This document shows positions 51,053 to 61,853 of a stretch of DNA of 64,000 nucleotides, piece after piece. The stretch covers positions 111,805 to 175,804 of the forward strand of contig NZ_JAATWC010000005.1 in the NCBI RefSeq assembly GCF_012979235.1, in the 5' to 3' direction. The notes below the pieces were generated by a model that was given only the letters and a program-made list of their open reading frames with translations, made no database searches and was not told the origin of the DNA. Both the position numbers and the translations under genes were made by a program. The stretch comes from Dissulfurirhabdus thermomarina. GTDB taxonomy: Bacteria > Desulfobacterota > Dissulfuribacteria > Dissulfuribacterales > Dissulfurirhabdaceae. Numbering within the stretch: position 1 is the first letter of the stretch; each line of letters opens with the position of its first letter.

Positions 51053-51895
51053 TCACCGCCCCAGGATGTCTTGGATGACGGAGCCGGCCGGCCGGCCGGT
51101 TCCGGAGGTGACCCGGGTGTTGCACCGCCGCACCCCCAGGGTGTTGTTGCTCATGTCGGGGTCCACCAGGCGGCCCAGGGGGACCACCGCGCCCCGTATC
51201 CCGGTGGCGGCCCGGACGAGGACCGGCGCCCGGACGAGGTCCACGATCCGTTCCTCGCCCGGGCCGAGGGCCTTCACGTCCCGCGTGACCACTTCGTTCC
51301 GCTGCCGGGCGAGGTCGTAGTAGGTGACCCGTACCCGGAATTCCTTCACGGTCGATTGGGAGCGGTTCCGGACGTGCACCTTGAGGTCGTTCATGTAGAA
51401 GGCGTCCACCCCGGCCAGGGTCGGGCCGTAGGGGCAGGCGCCGGAGAGGATGTTTTCGAGCTCGAGGTCCACCGGGAGCGAAGCCGTCGCGGACACCGTG
51501 GCCGCCTGCATGTGCAGTGAGAAACCCGCGTTGCTGTCGTCGAAGGCCGATCCGTCCAGGGTCTTCACCCGGATCCGGTAGCCGGAGCCGGCCGGGGCCG
51601 TACCCCCCTGGTAACGGCCCGCCTGCCAAGTGAAGGAACCCGGGGCGGCCGGCACGTCCGCCGCGATGTCGCCCACGTAGGCGCCGTTTTTCCGGAGGAC
51701 GACCCGGACGCGGGTCCCGGGGGCGCAGGTGGAGGTCCAGGTGATGGCGGCGGCCGTCCCCAGCAAGAGGGTCTCGCCGCCGTTCGGGGCGGTCACGGTG
51801 AGGCACCCGGCCCGGGCCGGGGCGGCGATGCAGCAGAGGCACAGGCAGAGGGCGAGGGGCGGGAAGGCGCGGGGTCTCGGGGTGGCTGGTGTCAT
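51053..51895 (-). CDS. Secreted two-domain protein (KNH/Ser-Thr-rich-like plus CARDB-like)
   Basis: A 280-residue exported protein. The signal peptide ends near residue 29 (APARAG). The first domain, LTVTAPNGGETLLLGTAAAITW and on (about 30-130), is like the yeast-cell-wall-type (KNH/GPI-anchored) beta domain that occurs in many bacterial surface proteins. The second (about 145-265) has GACPYGPTLAGVDAFYMND, VRVTYYDLARQRNEVVTRD, APVLVRAATGIRGAVVP and NNTLGVRRC, matching the 42283-42810 protein motif for motif. AAGGAG precedes the ATG. It is probably part of the same surface system as the nearby protease and CARDB proteins. Confidence 0.72.
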   Translation of the reverse strand: MTPATPRPRAFPPLALCLCLCCIAAPARAGCLTVTAPNGGETLLLGTAAAITWTSTCAPGTRVRVVLRKNGAYVGDIAADVPAAPGSFTWQAGRYQGGTAPAGSGYRIRVKTLDGSAFDDSNAGFSLHMQAATVSATASLPVDLELENILSGACPYGPTLAGVDAFYMNDLKVHVRNRSQSTVKEFRVRVTYYDLARQRNEVVTRDVKALGPGEERIVDLVRAPVLVRAATGIRGAVVPLGRLVDPDMSNNTLGVRRCNTRVTSGTGRPAGSVIQDILGR

Positions 51896-52006
51896 GGGGG
51901 CGATCTCCTTATGTCTGGGTGTGGCGTCTGCCAGGGGCCTGGCGTGCGGGGACTCGGCGCGTCTCCCTCGCGGCCGCGGCGGCGGTTTCCCTGCCCGCAC
52001 CGGCGG

Positions 52007-52489
52007 TCATCCCACCACCCAGACGGTGCACCCGGAGGCCCGGCGGACCACCGTGGTGGAGACGCTGCCGAAGAGGAACTCCTCCGCCTTGGAGACCCCC
52101 CGCTTCCCGAGCACCACCGTTCCGTAGCCGCCGGCGGCGAGCTCCTGGAGGATGGCGTCGCTGATGGTCCGGCCGTCGGACATGCGGGCCAGTGCCCGGA
52201 CCTGGCCGCGGGGGATGCCGTGGGCGCCGAGGAGATCCGTCACCCTTTGGAAGAGACGGCGGGCCTCGGCTTCCTTCAGCCCCCGGTAGTCGTCCAGGGA
52301 TCGTCCCGCGGTGTAGTAGTCCGGCGGCGGCTCCGGGTAGACGTGGAGGAGCGTCACCTCCATGCCCGCCGTGCACCCGGCGATCTCTCCCACGTAGCGG
52401 ACCGCCCGCATGGCGGTCTCGGTGTCGTTCACGGCGACGAGGAGCCGGCGCCAGGTGCGCCCGGCGGCGTCCGGGGCCCGCTCAGCCAT
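52007..52489 (-). CDS. Universal stress protein
   Basis: A 160-residue UspA-domain protein: RRLLVAVNDTETAMRAVRYV at the start and VVLGKRGVSKAEEFLFGSVSTTVVRRA at the end, with the glycine pattern of the nucleotide-binding type. ATP-binding members dimerise and respond to stress or energy state. It overlaps the ketopantoate reductase gene by eight bases. There is no further context for its role. Confidence 0.87.
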   Translation of the reverse strand: MAERAPDAAGRTWRRLLVAVNDTETAMRAVRYVGEIAGCTAGMEVTLLHVYPEPPPDYYTAGRSLDDYRGLKEAEARRLFQRVTDLLGAHGIPRGQVRALARMSDGRTISDAILQELAAGGYGTVVLGKRGVSKAEEFLFGSVSTTVVRRASGCTVWVVG

Positions 52490-53438
52490 GGCGGCCCTCC
52501 GCGCCGTGGTGGCCGAGCTTCTCCATGGCCGTCACCAGCTCGGACAAGGTCTGGAGGGTGAGGAGTCGAAGGCCGCGTTCCCGGCCGTAGCGGAAGAGCG
52601 CGCCGCACTCCGCGTCGATCTCGGTGCGGCTCCCGTTCAGGATGTCGAGGAACATGGAGGAGAGGTTTTCGGCGGTGGCGCGGCAGGTCTCGTGCAGGAG
52701 GGCACGGAGGTCTTCCCCCAGCAGGTCCACCCCCGCGGCCTCCGCGGCCGCGCGGCCCTCGTCCACCAGCCGTTCCATGAGCTGCACGGATTCCGGGTGG
52801 GCGAGGAGGTCCCCGTTCTTCACCTTGAGCACCGCCGAGACGGCATTGATGGCGGAGACCACGATGACCTTGTGCCAGAGGCGGCTCACCACCCGGTCGT
52901 CCACCCGGGTCTCGAGGCCCGCCGCTCCGAGGGCCCCGGCGATCTTTTCCACCCGGGGGGTGCGGCGGCCGTCGAGCTCGCCGATGACCGTGGGGCCGGT
53001 GCCGCCGTGGTGGACCCGGCCCGGGGCCACGGCGGTGGCCGCCATGTAGGTGAAGCCCCCGAGGATGGCGGAGCGGTCGACGAAGCGTTCCATGACCTCG
53101 AGGTTCCCGAGGCCCGTCTGGATGCTGAGCACCGGGCAGCGGTCGGAGACGAGGCGGGCCGCCCCCCTCATGGCGGCGGCGGTGTCGAAGGATTTCACCG
53201 CGAGGATGACGGCATCGGCCCCGGAGATGTCGGCGGGGTCCAGGAAGGCCCGGGCGGGGTGGAAGGCGATCTGGGAGGGGTCCGAGGCCCCCATGGGCAG
53301 GAGGCCGATTCCGTGGCGGTTGACGGCGTCCACGATCTCGGGCCGGACCTCGACGAGCGAGACCTTGTGGCCGCCCCGGGAGAGGAAGGCGCCGAAGAGG
53401 CAGCCGATGCTGCCGGCGCCTACGATGGCAAAATGCAT
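52482..53438 (-). CDS. panE: Ketopantoate reductase (PanE/ApbA family)
   Basis: A 318-residue dehydrogenase: Rossmann motif FAIVGAGSIGCLFGAFLSRGG at the N-terminus, then DAVILAVKSFDTAAA near residue 75, and a helical C-terminal domain with KVIVVSAINAVSAVL near residue 198 that holds the conserved asparagine region. The family reduces 2-dehydropantoate with NADPH in pantothenate (coenzyme A) synthesis, though paralogues act on other keto acids. No other pan genes are close. AGGAGG and a TATAAT box lie upstream. Confidence 0.83.
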   Translation of the reverse strand: MHFAIVGAGSIGCLFGAFLSRGGHKVSLVEVRPEIVDAVNRHGIGLLPMGASDPSQIAFHPARAFLDPADISGADAVILAVKSFDTAAAMRGAARLVSDRCPVLSIQTGLGNLEVMERFVDRSAILGGFTYMAATAVAPGRVHHGGTGPTVIGELDGRRTPRVEKIAGALGAAGLETRVDDRVVSRLWHKVIVVSAINAVSAVLKVKNGDLLAHPESVQLMERLVDEGRAAAEAAGVDLLGEDLRALLHETCRATAENLSSMFLDILNGSRTEIDAECGALFRYGRERGLRLLTLQTLSELVTAMEKLGHHGAEGRHG

Positions 53439-53458
53439 GTACTGATCCTCCTGGGCCC

Positions 53459-53487
53459 ATTATAGGCGAAACCGGGTGGAGGTCCAC
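53459..53487 (-). promoter_or_regulatory. Promoter of the panE-usp operon
   Basis: On the minus strand a perfect TATAAT (53459-53464) lies 21 bases upstream of the panE ATG. A weak -35 (GTGGAC, 53482-53487) is 17 bases further. The gap 53439-53621 is shared with the divergent channel gene. Confidence 0.55.
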
Positions 53488-53586
53488 ACGCCCGGCGGAA
53501 CGAGCGGCGCGATACGCCGCCTGCCGGCCGCTGTCTCTCACGCCGGACCGGCACGGGCGGTGCGCTCCCCGGCGGTCCTGCGCGGT

Positions 53587-53615
53587 TTGACTCGCCGTCG
53601 GGATCCGGGTAGGAC
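53587..53615 (+). promoter_or_regulatory. Candidate promoter of the channel/copper-ATPase operon
   Basis: TTGACT (53587-53592) and TAGGAC (53610-53615) are 17 bases apart and end six bases before the channel gene ATG. The spacing is the same as at the arsR promoter. AGGA in the -10 could instead serve as a ribosome binding site, so this call is tentative. Confidence 0.4.
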
Positions 53616-53621
53616 AAACGC

Positions 53622-53952
53622 ATGGACGTCTTTTTCACCTTCGTCGGCCGGTTCTTCGGGTGCCTCCGGCACGTGGTCCCGGTGCTCCTGGTGCTCTCGG
53701 CCGTGGTGGCGGCGCTGGCGTGGCTGTTCTCCGTGGTGGAGTCCATCGGTTTCTTCGACGCCTTCTACTTCGCCGTGGTGACCGCCCTGGCGGTGGGTTA
53801 CGGCGACATCGTTCCGGTCACTGCGGCGGGAAAGGTGATCGGCATGGCGCTCGGGATGGTGGGAATGGTACTCTTCGGTATCGTGGTGGGGATCTCCACG
53901 CGGACCATCATGGTCGTCATGCACCCGGACGAGGTCCGGAGAGGAGGCGGGG

Positions 53953-53960
<8 letters not shown>
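53622..53960 (+). CDS. Small two-helix K+ channel-like protein
   Basis: A 112-residue protein with two membrane helices (about 20-40 and 75-97) flanking a pore loop, [20 protein letters not shown] near residues 48-67. VGYGD is the potassium channel selectivity filter. It is of the Ion_trans_2 type without a ligand-binding domain; the tail is 15 residues. The stop lies inside the start of the copper ATPase gene (eight-base overlap), so the two proteins are made together. Tetramer formation is expected from the family. Confidence 0.82.
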
Positions 53961-56418
<2,458 letters not shown>

Positions 56419-56419
56419 G

Positions 56420-57271
56420 ATGGAGCGGGTCCTGTGGATTCGGCTCTCCGCGTTCGCGGGGATCTTCGTCCTCATGGCCCTTTGGGAGGCGGCGGCCCCG
56501 AGGCGGCGGCTCACGGTGGCCAAGCCCGGCCGGTGGTTCACCAACCTCTCCATCATCGGGCTCGACAACGCCCTGGTCTTCCTGGTGGCACCCGGGGCGG
56601 CGGTGGCCACGGCCGTGGCGGCCCAGGCGGCGGGGTGGGGGCTGCTCAACCGCTTTCTTCTCCCGGGTCCGGCGGCCGTGGTGGTCGGGGTCCTCGCCCT
56701 GGACCTCGTGATCTATCTCCAGCACCTGATGTTCCACGCGGTTCCGCTCCTCTGGCGGCTCCACATGGTCCACCATGCCGACCTCGACATCGACGTCACC
56801 ACCGGCCTCCGGTTCCACCCGGTCGAGATCCTGGTCTCCCTGGGCATCAAGGTGGGGGCGGTGGCGGCCATCGGCCCGCCGGTGGCGGCGGTGGTGATCT
56901 TCGAGGTGCTGCTCAACGCCACCTCCATGTTCAACCACGGCAACGTTCGGATGCCGCCGCGGCTGGACCGGGTGTTCAGGCTCCTGGTGGTGACACCGGA
57001 CATGCACCGCGTGCACCACTCGGTGGCCATCCGGGAGACCAACAGCAACTTCGGGTTCAACTTCCCCTGGTGGGACCGGATCTTCGGGACCTACCGGGCC
57101 CAGCCGGCCGCCGGCCACCGGGGGATGACCATCGGGCTCGCCCAGTTCCGGGATCCATCGAGGCTCGGGTTCGTCTCGTGCCTCCTCTTGCCCGTGACCG
57201 GTGATCCCGGCGCCTACGCCATCGACAAGAGCGGCATGGAGCCCGTGCGCCGGGAGCGGCCGGAGGGTTGA
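56420..57271 (+). CDS. Sterol desaturase / fatty acid hydroxylase family protein
   Basis: A 283-residue membrane protein with four or five hydrophobic segments and the histidine clusters of the di-iron hydroxylases: HLMFH near residue 98, HMVHH near residue 117, and HRVHH near residue 196. It starts two bases after the copper ATPase stop. Such enzymes oxidise lipids with O2, which is at odds with a strictly anaerobic life style; some bacterial members have unknown roles. Function in this operon is unclear. Confidence 0.85.
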   Translation: MERVLWIRLSAFAGIFVLMALWEAAAPRRRLTVAKPGRWFTNLSIIGLDNALVFLVAPGAAVATAVAAQAAGWGLLNRFLLPGPAAVVVGVLALDLVIYLQHLMFHAVPLLWRLHMVHHADLDIDVTTGLRFHPVEILVSLGIKVGAVAAIGPPVAAVVIFEVLLNATSMFNHGNVRMPPRLDRVFRLLVVTPDMHRVHHSVAIRETNSNFGFNFPWWDRIFGTYRAQPAAGHRGMTIGLAQFRDPSRLGFVSCLLLPVTGDPGAYAIDKSGMEPVRRERPEG

Positions 57272-57603
57272 ACGGCCCCCCGCCGGGGCGACCGATACAC
57301 GTTTCTCCAGGATCCCCGCGGTCACCGGCCGGCTGGCCCGGGGAGGGCACCGTCCAGGCGGCCCTGCAGGTCCTCGCACGTTCCCGCACTCCCTCCGCAT
57401 CCTGGGCCGGCCGCCCGCCTCCCGGAAGGCGCGGGGGCGGGATCGTCGCCGTGCGGCGGCGAAGCTCCGGGGACCCGATTCTTGACCAAGGTCACATAAA
57501 CCCGTGACCGATATCATTGTGAGCCCTCCCATGTCCGGCTTTAAAGGAAGAAAGTCGGGGTGGAGCACAACAACTCAAGTTCCACGGAAGGAGGGTGCAC
57601 TTC
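57272..57603. other. Intergenic region with a Crp/Fnr-like operator
   Basis: A 332-base gap without a credible gene. The first two thirds have no visible structure. TTGACCAAGGTCAC at 57482-57495 contains the palindrome TGACC-AA-GGTCA, and TATCAT at 57512-57517 would be a -10 box with the site near position -36 to -41, as at activator-dependent Crp/Fnr promoters. The porin gene follows. Two Crp/Fnr genes lie beyond it. Confidence 0.5.
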
Positions 57604-58992
57604 ATGAAACGGACCCGTGACAAGTTGCGTGCCATCTGTGTCTGTCTCGTCTTGGCGACGGGGTTCCTCCTGCCGGCCTTGGCGGCGGCCGGTCCCCTCA
57701 TCGAGTTCGGAGACGAGGGTTACCTCCAGATGGATGTGAAGCTCCAGGGCATCGCCGATTACGCCGACTTCGGCTCCGGCCGGTACGGGGACAAGGGCCG
57801 GTGGGATCTCAACCTCCGGCGGACCCGGATCTCCCTGACGGGGTTCCTGAACGACACCTGGGGCGCCAAGTTCCAGACCTGCGGCGGGTCCAGCGTCGAC
57901 CGGCAGTTCGGCGGCCCCGGGTTCTCCATCGCCAACACCAACGACAAGGCCAACAGCCGGATACGGGTCGTGGACGCCTACCTGATCGGGCTCCTCGCCG
58001 ACTGGCTGAACCTCAAGATCGGGATGACCAAGATCCCCCTCACCCGGGCGAACCTGGACGAATGCTTCGCCCCCCTGACCACCGAGCGTTCCCGGTACGT
58101 CTATACCCCCTTCGGGGTGGACGCCACCAAGAGCAGCCGGGACATGGGAATCGTGGTATCGGGGAACTTCTTCGAGGACCATCTCAAGTACTGGGCGGCC
58201 GTGATGGAGGGACGTGACGGGACCGCGAAGTTCCCCAACCCCTTCGTGGACCAGACCTTCTACACCAGCCCGGAGCCCGAGAGTAACCTCGAGTACGTGC
58301 TGCGGCTCCATTACTCTGCCCTCGATCCCGAAAACGGTCCGACGTCCATGGGTTACGAGGGGACCTACCTCGGGAAGAAGGGGAAGATCTTCACCATCGG
58401 GGTCGCGGGCGCCTACGAGGCGGATGCCGCCTTCAAGGACACGGCCCCGGCGGCTGCTCCGGGCAATCCCGGGTTCCTGCAAGCGCAGGTGCTGGATGAC
58501 AAGACGGTGGATTACTGGGCCTTCACGGCCGACGCCTTCCTCGAGATCCCCATCGTGGGCAACGGCGACTGGCTTACCCTCACCGGCATGTACCTCAACG
58601 TCGACCTGGACGACGCCTACAAGACGGCCCGCGCGGTGGCCGACCTGAACACCATCGTGGGCGGCCTGGTCGGGCAGCGGGAAGGCTGGTACGTGAAGGC
58701 CGGCTACGTCCTGCCCTTCCGGGTCTTCGAGGACGGCATCATCCAGCCGTTCGGCCGCTACGAGCGCTTCGACTACGCCAACCTCTACGGGGTCGACGAC
58801 CAGACCGTGGAGGAATGGGGCGGCGGCTTCAACTACTTCCCCCTCGGAGATCTCAACCTGCGTTTCTCCGTGGAGTACCAGCACATGGAATACGACAAGC
58901 CCACCAAGTTCGGCGACTACCTGAGCCAGACGACCAACCGGACCTTCACGGACGCCGATATCCTGACCCTCGAATTCATGGTCACCATCTGA
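57604..58992 (+). CDS. Phosphate-selective-type (OprO/OprP) porin
   Basis: A 462-residue exported protein with a signal peptide (cleavage near LAAAG), then a barrel with WDLNLRRTRISLTGFLNDTWGAKFQT, which is the conserved opening of the OprO/P family, and the ending DADILTLEFMVTI. The length and aromatic girdle fit a 16-strand trimeric porin. The ATG at 57604 follows GGAGGG; a GTG at 57595 is also in frame but too close to it. The gene stands behind a Crp/Fnr-like site. Substrate selectivity cannot be read from sequence. Confidence 0.82.
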   Translation: MKRTRDKLRAICVCLVLATGFLLPALAAAGPLIEFGDEGYLQMDVKLQGIADYADFGSGRYGDKGRWDLNLRRTRISLTGFLNDTWGAKFQTCGGSSVDRQFGGPGFSIANTNDKANSRIRVVDAYLIGLLADWLNLKIGMTKIPLTRANLDECFAPLTTERSRYVYTPFGVDATKSSRDMGIVVSGNFFEDHLKYWAAVMEGRDGTAKFPNPFVDQTFYTSPEPESNLEYVLRLHYSALDPENGPTSMGYEGTYLGKKGKIFTIGVAGAYEADAAFKDTAPAAAPGNPGFLQAQVLDDKTVDYWAFTADAFLEIPIVGNGDWLTLTGMYLNVDLDDAYKTARAVADLNTIVGGLVGQREGWYVKAGYVLPFRVFEDGIIQPFGRYERFDYANLYGVDDQTVEEWGGGFNYFPLGDLNLRFSVEYQHMEYDKPTKFGDYLSQTTNRTFTDADILTLEFMVTI

Positions 58993-59051
58993 CAGGCGGC
59001 GACGGCGGCGGCTCCTTCGCGAGCCAGGAGGCGGGGGGCCGCCGCCTGTCA
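58990..59051 (+). other. Long stem-loop between the porin and the small secreted gene
   Basis: A perfect 12-bp stem (TGACAGGCGGCG at 58990-59001 with its complement at 59040-59051) encloses 38 bases with a smaller hairpin inside. There is no T tract. It ends 15 bases before the following ATG and may set the ratio of the two products. Confidence 0.55.
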
Positions 59052-59066
59052 CGCCGGGAGGGGACG

Positions 59067-59402
59067 ATGCGACCTCTCGTGCTCGGCCTTTTGGGGGGGA
59101 TGTGGATCTTGGTCCTCGCCGGCGGTTGCCTGGCCGAGGAGATGGTGATCCGCCTCCAATCCGGCAACTCCATCCGGATCACCTACCACGGGCTCATCGA
59201 CCAGGTCACCTTCGAGGGGAAGGGGGATGCCATCACCGGCGTCGTTCTGCCGCAGCCGCCGGATCGCCACCCGGAGGAAGGCGGCGGGCCGGCCGCCGGG
59301 GTCTCCGGGGAGGGACGGGCGCCGGAGAAGGGCAAGGGGGAGAAGGCCGGCGGCGAACGCTGGATCCGGCTGAAGTGGGCGAAGCCCATCGACGACTACT
59401 AG
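59067..59402 (+). CDS. Small exported protein of unknown function
   Basis: A 111-residue protein with a hydrophobic N-terminus ending LAGGCLAEEM, either a lipoprotein (Cys21) or a cleaved signal. MVIRLQSGNSIRITYHG near residue 25 looks like a single beta hairpin found in small periplasmic proteins; a glycine/proline/charge-rich linker follows and the end is RWIRLKWAKPIDDY. GGGAGGGG precedes the ATG. It is downstream of the porin and convergent with the Crp/Fnr genes, with only four bases between stops. I do not recognise the family. Confidence 0.6.
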   Translation: MRPLVLGLLGGMWILVLAGGCLAEEMVIRLQSGNSIRITYHGLIDQVTFEGKGDAITGVVLPQPPDRHPEEGGGPAAGVSGEGRAPEKGKGEKAGGERWIRLKWAKPIDDY

Positions 59403-59406
59403 ACGA

Positions 59407-60129
59407 TTAGAGGGAAAGGTCTCCCCGGGCGACGGCCTCGAGCCGATCCGGGTCGAGCACCTTGGCATGCCGCGCCTTTCCGGACGGGACGAGCTCGATG
59501 ATGCCCGCCGTCCCAAGGCGCCGGAGGGCCCGGGAGACCACCTCGCGCCTCGTCCCCAGAAGGGACGCCATCTCGCTCCGGGTGACCGTGCAGGTCATCT
59601 CCTTGGTGCAATCCAGGCTGACGCAACGCCACAGGAACGCGGCCAGCCGTTGCTGGACGCTCCGAAAGGCGAGGGTCTCCACGATCTCTGCGTAGGCCGC
59701 CAGCCTCCGGGAGATACAGGCGACGAACCTGTGGATGAGGCCCGCTTCCTTCCGGAGGGCCCGGAAGAGGTCCTCGCGCCCGATGCCGAGCGCCACGGAA
59801 TCTTGCCGGGCGAGGGCGTTGGCGAAGGCGCTCTCGGAGAAGAGGTTCCCGAGGCAGAAGGCGTCCCCGGCCTTCGCGAACCAGAGGGTGAGGCGCTTTC
59901 CGGTGATGTCGCTCTTGAAGACCTCGACCCGCCCGTGCTCGAGGACGTAGAGGCGTTCCACCTTCTCCCCCTGCGTGAAGACGAGGTCTCCCTTCCGGAA
60001 GACCCTTCGCTCCATCGCGGCCAGGAGGTCTTCCAGGGCGCTCGGCGGCAGGCCCTCGAAGACGGGGACCCCGCGGAGGAGCTCGAAGTCGGGGCCCCTT
60101 CGCCTACCGCTCGCCGTCGCCGTGGTCAT
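59407..60129 (-). CDS. Crp/Fnr-family transcription regulator (second of a pair)
   Basis: A 240-residue regulator. The N-terminal cyclic-nucleotide-type beta roll (about 20-140) has LVFTQGEKVERLYVLEHGRVEVF and GDAFCLGNLF; the C-terminal helix-turn-helix is SEMASLLGTRREVVSRALRRL near residue 190. There is no N-terminal cysteine cluster as in Fnr, so it is not obviously an Fe-S sensor. It overlaps the upstream paralogue by 26 bases. A cysteine in the GD(A/I)FCL segment is common to both proteins. Confidence 0.88.
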   Translation of the reverse strand: MTTATASGRRRGPDFELLRGVPVFEGLPPSALEDLLAAMERRVFRKGDLVFTQGEKVERLYVLEHGRVEVFKSDITGKRLTLWFAKAGDAFCLGNLFSESAFANALARQDSVALGIGREDLFRALRKEAGLIHRFVACISRRLAAYAEIVETLAFRSVQQRLAAFLWRCVSLDCTKEMTCTVTRSEMASLLGTRREVVSRALRRLGTAGIIELVPSGKARHAKVLDPDRLEAVARGDLSL

Positions 60130-60799
60130 GGCCCCTCTCCGCCCGGTCGCGCAATCCGTCCGGGTCCGTGATGAGGATGCGGTGTCCCCTTCTCTCGACC
60201 AGTCCCTCCTCGCGCAGCTTCCGGAGCGCCCTCGAGACGACTTCCTGGCAGGTGCCGAGCCGCGCGGCCAGTTCCTCGAGGGAGAGCTTCATGCGGTTGG
60301 GGCGCGAGGTCTCCCGGGTCACCAGCAGGAGCTTGGCGAGCCTGGACGTCAGGTCCTTGAAGGCGAGGTCGTCCACCATGATGGAGAAGCAGACGAGTTT
60401 CGAGGACAGGCATCCCAGGAAGTTGAGCCCGAAATCGGGGCAGGCGGCGATGATCTCGTCCACCACCCGTTTCTCGAAGGAGATGAGGGTGGAGGTCTCC
60501 ACGGCCCGGGCATTGGCGAAGGCCCGTTCCACGTTGAGGGTGGCGAGGCAGAAGATGTCGCCGCTGTAATACTTGAACAAGGTCAGCTTCCTGCCCTCGA
60601 AGTCGTCCTTGTAGACCTCCACGGATCCGGAGGCCACCACGAAGAGCCGGTCCACCCTTTCTCCCACCCAGAAGACGGCCTCCCCCGGAGCATAGGCGCG
60701 CTTGACCCCGGTCTTTTTCATGAGGGAGAGAAGTTCCGCCCGCGGGGGGGACAAGGCGGGTATCCTCGAGAGCAGATCGATGTCGGACCGTTCCAACAT
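60104..60799 (-). CDS. Crp/Fnr-family transcription regulator (first of a pair)
   Basis: A 231-residue regulator of the same layout as its neighbour: beta roll with EAVFWVGERVDRLFVVASGSVEVY and GDIFCLATL, and helix-turn-helix LEELAARLGTCQEVVSRALRKL near residue 175. Sequence similarity shows a tandem duplication that has diverged. Extra cysteines are present (AACPDFGLNFLGC), which could be redox-active or ligand-binding. Its binding site may be the palindrome upstream of the nearby porin; this is inference. Confidence 0.88.
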   Translation of the reverse strand: MLERSDIDLLSRIPALSPPRAELLSLMKKTGVKRAYAPGEAVFWVGERVDRLFVVASGSVEVYKDDFEGRKLTLFKYYSGDIFCLATLNVERAFANARAVETSTLISFEKRVVDEIIAACPDFGLNFLGCLSSKLVCFSIMVDDLAFKDLTSRLAKLLLVTRETSRPNRMKLSLEELAARLGTCQEVVSRALRKLREEGLVERRGHRILITDPDGLRDRAERGHDHGDGER

Positions 60800-60839
60800 G
60801 CGGTCTCGTCTCCCCGGGCGCCGCTCCCGGGCGGCGCCC

Positions 60840-61853
60840 CTACTGGAAGAGCGCGGCCACCGAGGCGGCCAGCTTGGCCGCCAGGGCCCGGGCGGCCTTT
60901 TTCCGGGCCTCGTCGGCCTCCACGTGGGCCTCGCGCACCTGGGCGCTGAAGGTGGCGGCCGTCCGGCCGTCGGCGGTGTCGCGGACCCCGGCGGCCCCGT
61001 GGGCCCGGGCGTAGTGCCAGCCGGGGGCGCTCCGCGGGACGTCCTCGACCTGGACCCGGCAGATCACCACGGCGTCGGCGGCCGCCTCGTCGGGTGTCAC
61101 CCAGAGCCCGGCCCGGGTGAGGGCCTGGATCGTCTCCGCCTCCACCGCCTTCGGGGCGTCGCCCCCGGCCCGGACCGCCAGCTTGAGGTCCGCCCGGAGG
61201 GACGAGAACTCCCCGATGGCCGCTCGGATGTCGTACGGGGGGGGCGGGGCGGGGCGGCCTACCACCCGGAGCCGGGAGGCCACGACCGACCGGTCCATCC
61301 AAAGGTCGCGGACACGGCGGAGGCCGAGGAGCCGGGCCAGCCGGCTCCGGCCGGCGAGGGCCGAGATCGCCCCCGAGATGGTGGCGTCCACCTCCTCGAG
61401 GCGCGCGCGCCAGGCCGCGGCGGCCCGGTCCCGGTCCAGCGCCGCCACGGCATGGTAGAGGCCGTCCTTGGAGGATCGCCACACGGTGTCCGTCCGGACG
61501 CCCTCGAGGGCCACCCGCGAGGTCACCCGGAGACGGGTCCGGATCTCCTGGCGCAGCCAGTCTTCCTGGTCCTTTCCCTCGCCGTAGACGGCCTTCACCG
61601 AATCCACGGCCTCGCTCTCGATGCGGGCCTCGAAGACCCGGGCGAGTTCCGACAACGCGGCGTCCTTGGCGTCGGCCGCCGTCCGGCCCGTTCCCTCGGC
61701 GGTGAGGTAGCGCGCGGCCGGGTAGGCGGCCTGGGCGGGCGAGGGCTCGGCCAGCGGGGCGGCGGGGGGCGCCGTCGCCGGGGCGCAGGCTGCGGCCAGG
61801 CAGGCGATGCAGCCGGCCGCGAGGGCCTGGAGGAGGGGATGTCCGCGGTTCAT
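60840..61853 (-). CDS. LPP20-like lipoprotein
   Basis: A 337-residue protein with a lipobox near Cys23 (LAAAC). The region YLTAEGTGRTAADAKDAALSELARVFEARIES (about 48-80) has the form of the LPP20/FlgP-type domain in which a start strand is followed by a helix and DAA..A. The C-terminal part (about 200-337) has AIGEFSSLRADLKLAVR and an alanine-rich helix. It is the last gene of a three-gene envelope operon with the TPR-type lipoprotein and LpoB. Its ATG overlaps the preceding stop by four bases. Confidence 0.72.
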   Translation of the reverse strand: MNRGHPLLQALAAGCIACLAAACAPATAPPAAPLAEPSPAQAAYPAARYLTAEGTGRTAADAKDAALSELARVFEARIESEAVDSVKAVYGEGKDQEDWLRQEIRTRLRVTSRVALEGVRTDTVWRSSKDGLYHAVAALDRDRAAAAWRARLEEVDATISGAISALAGRSRLARLLGLRRVRDLWMDRSVVASRLRVVGRPAPPPPYDIRAAIGEFSSLRADLKLAVRAGGDAPKAVEAETIQALTRAGLWVTPDEAAADAVVICRVQVEDVPRSAPGWHYARAHGAAGVRDTADGRTAATFSAQVREAHVEADEARKKAARALAAKLAASVAALFQ

